Origin: Cloacibacillus sp.
GTDB lineage: Bacteria; Synergistota; Synergistia; Synergistales; Synergistaceae
Direction of reading: 5' to 3'
Length of the DNA: 25,026 nt
NCBI RefSeq assembly: GCF_020860125.1
Contig: NZ_JAJBUX010000100.1
Location: 1-25,026, forward strand
Each line of letters starts with the position of its first letter. Position 1 is the first letter of the stretch. The notes beneath the pieces are model-generated. The model worked only from the letters and a program-made list of their open reading frames with translations. It had not been told where the DNA came from and did not search any database. This document shows, piece after piece, positions 15,764-22,483 of this stretch. The translations under genes and the position numbers were made by a program.

Positions 15764-17135
15764 TCCTGTCTTTTGGGAGCACGGCGTTTTTTTGCAGCCG
15801 CAGCATTTTCAACTCGAATATATCCAGAACATTCGGCGCGCAGCGGCGGCGATGGCTCTGCTGAATCCCTATCTATGGGGGGTACGCCGTCTGGAAGTGA
15901 ACGAGAACGCCGTATCTAATGGGATATTTGAGATTGTATCAATGGAACTGCTCCTGCCGTCCGGTGAATGGGTCTCGTTCCCAGGCAACGCGTGGCTTCC
16001 GCCGCGTACCTTCGGGCGCGCGTGGACAAACCCGGAAGCGCCGCTGACCGTTTACGCTGGAATTGCAGAGTTTAGAGAGAGCGGCGGCAACGTCGTCAGG
16101 GCATCGTCGCCTGAGGAGGCCCCCGAGAACTTCCGCTACGCCGCGCCCTCTGAGCCGGACAGTGTGCCGGATTACTACTGCGGCGAACCGGATATGGACG
16201 TATCTACGCTCCGCTACAATATGCGGCTCTGTTTCGGTGAAGAAGAGGGCGGCGCACTTTGGAAAATTCCTCTGGCCCGTCTGGTGCGTGACGGGGAACG
16301 TGTGCGCATTGACGAACGCATGGCACCGCCCTGTGTGGATATCGCCGCCGTGCCGGCGCTGTACCGCATAGTACATGATGTATCCGACACCTTGCTATCG
16401 CGTAACCGTCATCTCGACGATTATAAAATCGTCGGCAGCGACGGGAACTGGCAAGGCATTCAAAGCCATGGGGCCATGCTCATCGCCATACTCGGACTGC
16501 TCGGACGGAGCATTCCAGACCTGGACCGTTGGCTGAGCGCCCCGAACGCTCATCCGTGGGAGGTCTACGGCAGCCTGTGCCGCCTTGCCGGCGAACTTTC
16601 TGTATTCGCGCAGGATCTTTCGCCGCTTGGTGAGACGAGGCAGGGCGGACGCATAATCCCACCTTACGACCATATGGATCTTTACGGCTGCTTCAGAGCC
16701 GTATCGCGTGTGATCATGCGGCTGGTAGACACGCTTGTGATGGGGCCCCAGTTCATCTTTGATCTCGAGCAGGCAGGGACGCCTGGCATATACTCCGCGG
16801 TGATGCCGCGAAACGCGCTCCTGGCGGGGAACTTTGACTACTGGCTCCTGCTGCGTTCTTCGGATGTAAAAGAGCTGACCGCGGTCAGCGCGCTCAGCAA
16901 ACTTGCTCCGACGTCGGAGATGTCCGACGTCGTGACCCAGGCGCTGCCGGGCATCAGAATGCGCCGCAGCGAACAGCCGCCTCTCGGGCTGCCTCGCCGC
17001 GGCGACACGCTTTACTTCCGCATAGATTCCAACGACCCGCTCTGGCGCAGACTGGAACAGGATGGGGAAATATCATATATACTGCCCGGAGCGCCGGAAG
17101 ACCTGCGTGTCCAGGTGACTGTGGTCGAGAGGTGA
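15753..17135 (+). CDS. tssK: TssK baseplate-to-membrane-complex adaptor
   Basis: This is a 460-residue TssK (VasE/ImpJ family), a trimeric cytoplasmic adaptor that links TssF-TssG wedges to TssL and TssM. The N-terminal sequence VFWEHGVFLQPQHFQ is a family hallmark. Further blocks are PYLWGVRRLEVNENAVSNG and the C-terminal head PGIRMRRSEQPPLGLPRRG. The ATG at 15753 is preferred because GGAGGT (15737-15742) lies ten bases before it. In-frame GTGs at 15741 and 15747 overlap or crowd that site. It overlaps the end of tssJ by 11 bases. Confidence 0.95.
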   Translation: MNNNPVFWEHGVFLQPQHFQLEYIQNIRRAAAAMALLNPYLWGVRRLEVNENAVSNGIFEIVSMELLLPSGEWVSFPGNAWLPPRTFGRAWTNPEAPLTVYAGIAEFRESGGNVVRASSPEEAPENFRYAAPSEPDSVPDYYCGEPDMDVSTLRYNMRLCFGEEEGGALWKIPLARLVRDGERVRIDERMAPPCVDIAAVPALYRIVHDVSDTLLSRNRHLDDYKIVGSDGNWQGIQSHGAMLIAILGLLGRSIPDLDRWLSAPNAHPWEVYGSLCRLAGELSVFAQDLSPLGETRQGGRIIPPYDHMDLYGCFRAVSRVIMRLVDTLVMGPQFIFDLEQAGTPGIYSAVMPRNALLAGNFDYWLLLRSSDVKELTAVSALSKLAPTSEMSDVVTQALPGIRMRRSEQPPLGLPRRGDTLYFRIDSNDPLWRRLEQDGEISYILPGAPEDLRVQVTVVER

Positions 17136-17139
17136 GACC

Positions 17140-17952
17140 ATGAAAAACCTGTGTGAACGCTTTACACCGCTGATGGCTGAGACGCTCTGCTGTGCGGGGG
17201 TTCCCGAAGAATTTGGAACTCCGCTCGCAGACGTGAATGACCGTTTGGTTAGGCTTGCGGACCAGGAACGTGTTATGGCGGCTGGCTGCGGTCCCGATCT
17301 TTCCGGGACTATGCGCCGTGAACTGGAGGCGGCTCGTTTCGCCGTTACGGCATGGGCCGACGAGCAGATGCTGAGTTCTCCGCGTCCAGATGCAGCTTTA
17401 TGGTCGGCGATGAGCCTTCAGTTTCATTATTTCGCCACCTCCGAGGCCGGAAGGCTTTTTTATCAGGAGCTGGGAAAATGCCTTGACACATACGGCGTTC
17501 CGCGGCGAGTCAGAGTCCAGCCCTCAGATGCCGAAAGCCGCGGCGGTGAGGATGAAGAAAATCTGCTTCTGGAAGCCGAAGCGCGGACGGAACAGGAAAG
17601 CTGGCGTATACTCGACCTCGCGGAACGGATAGACAGGGCTGCCGCCGTGCGTACGGACGAGGACAAAGAAGAGGCAGAGGCCCTGTGCGTATTTGCCCTC
17701 TGCCTGCTGTACGGCTTTCGCGGCGCTCTATACAACGACCCCGCTCTTCTGGGGCGCGTCCGTAAGTCGTGCCGCGCCCTCTTCGACCGTTTTCCCGCCG
17801 CGCCCATTCCTCCGGCGCGGCGCAGGCCGAAAAATGTGCTTGCGGCGGTGGAGCGCGTCTCCTTTGTGGCGCTGCCGGTTCTGATATGTATCTTGTTCGC
17901 CCTTTACTGCGGCGGGGTTCTTGCCAACGTGCCGTTTCATGGCGGCTTATGA
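17140..17952 (+). CDS. tssL: TssL inner-membrane protein (DotU/IcmH-like)
   Basis: This 270-residue protein has the TssL layout: a cytoplasmic helical domain (FAVTAWADEQMLSS and FHYFATSEAGRLFYQELG are family landmarks) and one C-terminal transmembrane helix (about residues 241-262, FVALPVLICILFALYCGGV). TssL is tail-anchored in the inner membrane and works with TssM to receive the baseplate through TssK. There is no OmpA-like peptidoglycan-binding C-terminal extension, so this is the short form. A hydrophilic segment (about 125-155, SDAESRGGEDEENLLLEAEA) is longer than usual. It starts four bases after the tssK stop. Confidence 0.92.
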   Translation: MKNLCERFTPLMAETLCCAGVPEEFGTPLADVNDRLVRLADQERVMAAGCGPDLSGTMRRELEAARFAVTAWADEQMLSSPRPDAALWSAMSLQFHYFATSEAGRLFYQELGKCLDTYGVPRRVRVQPSDAESRGGEDEENLLLEAEARTEQESWRILDLAERIDRAAAVRTDEDKEEAEALCVFALCLLYGFRGALYNDPALLGRVRKSCRALFDRFPAAPIPPARRRPKNVLAAVERVSFVALPVLICILFALYCGGVLANVPFHGGL

Positions 17953-17978
17953 CGGTACTGGGAAGAGGGGATGCTTAG

Positions 17979-20900
17979 ATGAATTTTCTTACAAAAACAT
18001 TAAAATATCTGCTGATTCTGCTGCTCCTGCTGATACTGTTGGCGGCCCTGACGGTTCTTTCGTGGTACGAGGGATGGCCGATGTTTACCGGCGCGGCGGT
18101 TCTTGGCGGAATAGCGGCTCTTTATATTACCGGACGCGGGCTTCTGGCCCTCTGGCGCTGGAGAAATAAGCGCGCCTTTGTATCTAAAATGATGAGCGAA
18201 CAGCGGACCGCGGAAGTGCCTGAGGAAGTTAACGCTGCGGTCAAAAACGCATGGGAACAGGGAATGGCGTGCGTGCTCGGCTCGCCATCGCGCTTCAGCC
18301 GCAGGCTCCGCAGCAGTCAGCCGTGGTTCCTTGTGCTGGAAGATGGAGAGCGGGAGTCGTCGCCCTTTGATTCCTTCGGGCGCAGATTGCCGGAAGGCAG
18401 CTCTCCGCTCTACTGGCATTTTCTTCCGTCCTGCGTCGTGCTGCGCCTTCGCGGCTCAGTGGGCGACGGCGGTAAGACGTGGGAAAGTGAGCTGGAAGAG
18501 TTTCTCGGCGCGCGCCGCCGCTCGGCTCCGCTCCGCGGTATCGTGCTGAAGCTGCGCTTTTCTGCGATTGAGGAGATGAGCGAGTCGGAGCTGGGCGATC
18601 TTGGCCAGAGGCTCCGCACGCGCGTCAACCAGATCATGCTCACAGCCAACGCCATGTATCCCGTCTACATCCTTATCGAAGAGATTGAAAGCCTGCCGGG
18701 CATGAGCGCCCTGCTGACGCAGTACCTGCCGGAGACGGAGGGGCTCCTCGGCGGCTGGGCCGAGTCGTGGCCGGGCAAGTGGGCGGCGGAGAGTGCCGCC
18801 GCAAGGCTTGAGGAACTTATACTTGACGGGGCTGCCGAAGGCACGCCGCCGCACGGCGATATGCTGGCGGCGCTGGGTCGTCTGAAAGCCGCTGCCCCTA
18901 AACTAGACATATTGGCGGACGCCATATCGCGCGAACTTTCCCATCAGGTCAACCCTGAGATCGTCGGGATATACTTCTGCTCCTCCTGTCCCGTCGGACG
19001 CGGCCCGCGCAGACGTCCGGCCTTCGTCGGAGAATTTATTTCGCGCATACTGCCGGCCGCGCCGCTTCCGCAGCCCTTCAGCGGGATACCGGTAGGCGCT
19101 GGCGGCAAGATGGCGCTCATGGCGGGGTGGCTTCTGCTGACCTTCTCCGTCTGCGGGCTTCTGGCCGCCAACACTATATATCAATACAGAATACTCTCCC
19201 AGGACCCGCATTTTGCCGAGAGCCATAAAAAACTCATGGGGCTCGACAATATGCGCGGGACGCTTCCCGCCGATTACTCAAAGCTATACTCCGAGATGAA
19301 CTATATCCTGGAGCTTGAGAGCGCGCACAGCTCATGGTACCTGCCGAAAATGGGCGAGGACATGCTTGGACGCGCCCTTACCGGAGTCAGGCACAAATAC
19401 GTGCGGGACGTAAACAGACAGATACTAAGGCCGATGATCGACCAGTTCCGCGATATACTTGCCTCTCCCGCGACCGAGAAAACGCGCGGGCAGAATATGG
19501 ACCTTGCAGTAGAACTATCGTGGCTCACATCCGCTCTGTCGGACCGCATCGAAGAGGCGCACGGCATCGCCGTGCTGGAGCGTGACGAAGATGATGTCTC
19601 AGAGACATTCCCGCTGACGGAGCTCAACGGGGGAGAGTGGACGCCGGTTACCGGGCAGCTTATCGTGAACGCGCTTCGCTGGATAGAGAGCGAAGAGGAA
19701 CTCGCGCTTCTCTCCACGGAGATAAAATCCTTGCTCGTCCAGAGCTTCACGCGCAGAGGCAGCAACCTCTTGGAAGACCTGCGGGCGCAGCTCAATTCGT
19801 CGCACAGCGCGGAGAATGTCCGGCTGTCGCAGTTCTGGCCGCATATACCGATACAGAGTGAAGAGGACGTACAGGTGGAATACTGCTACACAACCGCCGG
19901 TATGGAGGAGCTCAACGATTCGATGAAGAACATTGAAAAAATCGCGGGGACTTCGGACGTTCTGAAAATGTATTTTGACAACTTCAGGGCGGACTACCTC
20001 CTGGACTATGCGCAGGCGTGGGAAAAATTTGCGCGGAGCTTCACCGCCTCCGGCCCGTCGCTCAGGTATGGCAACCTTGTCACATACCCCGGTTACGAGA
20101 GGATAACGAAAGTGACCGACTTGCCGCATGTCAAAGTCTACCAGAAGATAATGACCGAGACAGCGCCCCTGCGTGACAGTAAAATCAAACCCTCGTGGGT
20201 CTCCAGCATGGGGCAGGTAGACGCGGTTGTGAACTACGCCATCATCAGCCAGGAGAAAAATAAAAAGCCGAATCTGATGGAAATGTTCTCCGCCATGGAG
20301 ACAAATCCCAATCTTATGAATCAGCTTCGTACAGGCGTAAAGAGCCAGACGAAAGTCAGCGACCTTGTAAAAGCCTCCGATTCGATGCGGTCGTTCTTTG
20401 CAAACTGTTCGTCGCTGCTGGGCGTCTTCTCTAATCCGAATTCCGCCCTTCTGCTCTGCACTGCGAAATATGGGCGCGCGAAAGGTGCGGAACCGCCGAA
20501 AGGATTGCCCTACGGCGCCGCTCTCAATGACTTCAAAGCGGCCTTCTCACTGATAGACGAAGAATGGTCGCCTGCGCGGGAAGTTCTCGGCGGTATCCTT
20601 GACTTCATCGCTGCGGAGGCCACTATCGAAACGGCGAAAGTACTGCAGCTCCGCTGGGAGGACGAGGTGGTAAACGCCCCCGCCGTGCGCAGCGGAAGCG
20701 GAGGCGGGGACGCGATATTCGGAGAAAAGGGGCTGGTTCCAGCCTTTGTGCAGGAAAACCTCGGTGCGCTCCTCTCCTACAGCGGCGGCGTGCTGGAGCC
20801 GTCGACGTGGGAGGGGATGCCGTTCCCATTCGACGAAAAATTCTTGGACGCGCTTGTGCAGGGTGAGACGGCGGCATCACAGCTGCTGCCTCCGCAGCAG

Positions 20901-21347
20901 AGAGAGTCTTACGGCGTGACTGTCAGCTCGCGGCCGCCGCTTGTCAATCCTGAGGTGAAGGCGCGTCCGAACATGATGACGCTGACGCTTGAGGGTGAAG
21001 ACGGCCCGCAGCAGCTCCTGAATCAGAATTTCCCCAAGGAGGCGTCGTTCACCTACAGCCCTAAGAAATCTGGAAAGACCGTGCTTGTCATAAGCTTTGC
21101 GGACTTTGAACTCAGGCGCGAATATCACGGATTCAAGGAGTTTGTCCAGGACTTCCGTACGGGAGAGAAGACCTTCTATCCGAAAGACTTCCCCAACGCG
21201 GCCCCGCTGATGGTCACCTCTGGGATAAAAACGGTGAAAGTGCCCATCCTCGTCTCCAACACGGAGGGAATTTTCACAGATCCGAAGGTGGAGACGCGGA
21301 ACTTCCCGTCTCTGCCGCACAACATAACAAGGCTGGTGACGAACTGA
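17979..21347 (+). CDS. tssM: TssM inner-membrane protein (IcmF family)
   Basis: This 1122-residue protein forms the trans-envelope channel with TssL and TssJ. Two transmembrane helices lie near residues 9-27 and 34-53, a cytoplasmic domain spans about 55-375, and a third helix lies at about 378-398 (AGWLLLTFSVCGLLAANTIYQY). The large periplasmic part follows, with the usual YSKLYSEMNYILELE and C-terminal beta domain (about 970-1120). The cytoplasmic domain lacks a P-loop: the position reads WFLVLEDGERESSPFDSFG where P-loop forms have GxxGxGK(S/T). DTAG-like sequence is also not seen. Some TssM proteins lack a working nucleotide site, so the protein may still function. AGAGGGGA precedes the ATG. 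The stop overlaps the next gene's ATG by one base. Confidence 0.93.
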   Translation: MNFLTKTLKYLLILLLLLILLAALTVLSWYEGWPMFTGAAVLGGIAALYITGRGLLALWRWRNKRAFVSKMMSEQRTAEVPEEVNAAVKNAWEQGMACVLGSPSRFSRRLRSSQPWFLVLEDGERESSPFDSFGRRLPEGSSPLYWHFLPSCVVLRLRGSVGDGGKTWESELEEFLGARRRSAPLRGIVLKLRFSAIEEMSESELGDLGQRLRTRVNQIMLTANAMYPVYILIEEIESLPGMSALLTQYLPETEGLLGGWAESWPGKWAAESAAARLEELILDGAAEGTPPHGDMLAALGRLKAAAPKLDILADAISRELSHQVNPEIVGIYFCSSCPVGRGPRRRPAFVGEFISRILPAAPLPQPFSGIPVGAGGKMALMAGWLLLTFSVCGLLAANTIYQYRILSQDPHFAESHKKLMGLDNMRGTLPADYSKLYSEMNYILELESAHSSWYLPKMGEDMLGRALTGVRHKYVRDVNRQILRPMIDQFRDILASPATEKTRGQNMDLAVELSWLTSALSDRIEEAHGIAVLERDEDDVSETFPLTELNGGEWTPVTGQLIVNALRWIESEEELALLSTEIKSLLVQSFTRRGSNLLEDLRAQLNSSHSAENVRLSQFWPHIPIQSEEDVQVEYCYTTAGMEELNDSMKNIEKIAGTSDVLKMYFDNFRADYLLDYAQAWEKFARSFTASGPSLRYGNLVTYPGYERITKVTDLPHVKVYQKIMTETAPLRDSKIKPSWVSSMGQVDAVVNYAIISQEKNKKPNLMEMFSAMETNPNLMNQLRTGVKSQTKVSDLVKASDSMRSFFANCSSLLGVFSNPNSALLLCTAKYGRAKGAEPPKGLPYGAALNDFKAAFSLIDEEWSPAREVLGGILDFIAAEATIETAKVLQLRWEDEVVNAPAVRSGSGGGDAIFGEKGLVPAFVQENLGALLSYSGGVLEPSTWEGMPFPFDEKFLDALVQGETAASQLLPPQQRESYGVTVSSRPPLVNPEVKARPNMMTLTLEGEDGPQQLLNQNFPKEASFTYSPKKSGKTVLVISFADFELRREYHGFKEFVQDFRTGEKTFYPKDFPNAAPLMVTSGIKTVKVPILVSNTEGIFTDPKVETRNFPSLPHNITRLVTN

Positions 21348-21952
21348 TGAACTCGATGCGAACAATCTTCCGCTGTATGCTGCTGTTCTGGCTCGTCGCC
21401 GTCGCCGCGCTCGGCGTGGCGGTCTCGCGGAGCACCAGCACCACTTATATCGGAAACACGATGGCATTCCTATTCTCCCACGCGGGCGAGGATCATGCCG
21501 CTCTGATACAGCCGGAGCGCAGGCCGGTGCCCCGCAGCGAAGAGGGGCCGGCCGTGGCTGCGCCGCAGGAATGGGTGAAACTCAGCCGCGGCAAAACGGC
21601 TGGCGGCGGCATGCTGGGCGCGCCCGCGATAGAAGAACTTGAGGGCGGCGCGGTCGCCGTCGTCATGCCGCTTACGGGAACAGTCGGAGACGTTTCCTTT
21701 TACACGCCGACCAACGTCAGCGGCGCGGCCGTCGACATAATAGGCGAGTGGAGCAAGCCGCCATACCTGAAACGTCATATGAGTTCTGGCTGCCTCTCGC
21801 TCGTGCAGGCGGCGGGGCACAAAGGCTATCTGCGTGTCTCCGGCGTAGCCGCGAAGGGCATGGCCAAGATCGAGGCCAAAGCCGAACATTCTGCCGCCCG
21901 CGGCGCGGTGCGCGTAGTATTTTCGCCAGCCGGCGGCGGGAAGGGGAAATAG
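21347..21952 (+). CDS. membrane-anchored periplasmic protein with an AMIN-like domain
   Basis: This 201-residue protein is not a known T6SS core component. Residues 10-28 form one hydrophobic helix (LLFWLVAVAALGVAV) without a clear cleavage site, so it is likely an N-in, C-out inner-membrane anchor. Residues about 29-95 are a flexible linker. Residues about 96-195 are beta-rich: AVAVVMPLTGTVGDVSFYTP, AAVDIIGEWS, GYLRVSGVA, ending AVRVVFSPAG. That strand pattern resembles the peptidoglycan-associated AMIN fold, but this is a judgement by eye. Its ATG overlaps the tssM stop (TGATG) and tssE follows by two bases, so it is co-translated with the secretion system. Confidence 0.7.
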   Translation: MNSMRTIFRCMLLFWLVAVAALGVAVSRSTSTTYIGNTMAFLFSHAGEDHAALIQPERRPVPRSEEGPAVAAPQEWVKLSRGKTAGGGMLGAPAIEELEGGAVAVVMPLTGTVGDVSFYTPTNVSGAAVDIIGEWSKPPYLKRHMSSGCLSLVQAAGHKGYLRVSGVAAKGMAKIEAKAEHSAARGAVRVVFSPAGGGKGK

Positions 21953-21954
21953 CG

Positions 21955-22374
21955 TTGTCCTCGATACGCTTCCTCGAAAGGCTGCGCACGATGCAGCACG
22001 GCCCTGAGCGCGGGGACTTCGGTGATCCGGCGCAGGTGCTGCGCTCCGTCATAGACTACGTGGGCAAGCTGCTCAATACGCGGCGCGGCAGCAGCGTCCT
22101 TGACGAAGCCTTCGGCATCCCGGACTTTACAAGTATTGGCGTGAACTACAGCCGGGACGACATGCCCCGCATCGAAAAAGAGATAGCAGAGTTCATCGAG
22201 CGCTGTGAACCGAGGCTTCGCAACGTAAAAGCCGCCTACGCTCCAGACCCGGGCGAACCATTCAGCGTCAACTTCACCCTAGACGCCGGGCTTGTGCTGA
22301 CGGGGACGGAGACGCTGCCCGTCAAGCTCATGACGCGGATAAACCCTTCCGGCAAGGTGAGTGTCAGCGGATAG
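21955..22374 (+). CDS. tssE: TssE baseplate protein (gp25-like)
   Basis: This 139-residue protein matches TssE, the homologue of phage T4 gp25 that nucleates sheath assembly at the baseplate. The key stretch is LRSVIDYVGKLLNTRRGSSVLDEAFGIPD (about residues 31-59), the usual gp25/TssE region with the R-x-G turn. A further conserved part (ETLPVKLMTRINPSGKVSV) ends the protein. The start is taken as TTG (21955), because AAGGGGA (21942-21948) is correctly spaced and the first residues SSIRFLERLR fit TssE openings. The frame is open further upstream only as a shadow of the preceding gene. It ends the transcription unit that begins at tssF, unless read-through into vgrG occurs. Confidence 0.9.
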   Translation: MSSIRFLERLRTMQHGPERGDFGDPAQVLRSVIDYVGKLLNTRRGSSVLDEAFGIPDFTSIGVNYSRDDMPRIEKEIAEFIERCEPRLRNVKAAYAPDPGEPFSVNFTLDAGLVLTGTETLPVKLMTRINPSGKVSVSG

Positions 22375-22403
22375 TTTCTAAGGCAGGAGCGCAAAAAAAC
22401 AGG

Positions 22404-22447
22404 GAACGGAGCGGAGCGTTCGCGCTGCGGCGGCTTACAGGGCCGCC
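22404..22447 (+). promoter_or_regulatory. two small inverted repeats between tssE and vgrG
   Basis: GAACG (22404-22408) pairs with CGTTC (22417-22421) around an eight-base loop, and GGCGGC (22429-22434) pairs with GCCGCC (22442-22447) around a seven-base loop. No T-run follows either, so they are not classical terminators. They may fold in the mRNA leader of vgrG. The rest of the 109-base spacer shows no promoter I would trust. Confidence 0.3.
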
Positions 22448-22483
22448 TCTGCCCATTCCGAGCCGAAAGGATTGTGGTACACG

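Noticed and set aside
21748..21954. Upstream extension of tssE into the AMIN-like gene
   Set aside because: It is open by chance in another frame of the previous gene. The residues are Arg-rich shadow sequence, and the TTG at 21955 has a well-spaced AAGGGGA.
22404..22447. Terminator after tssE
   Set aside because: The stems are short and no T-run follows, so vgrG may be reached by read-through.
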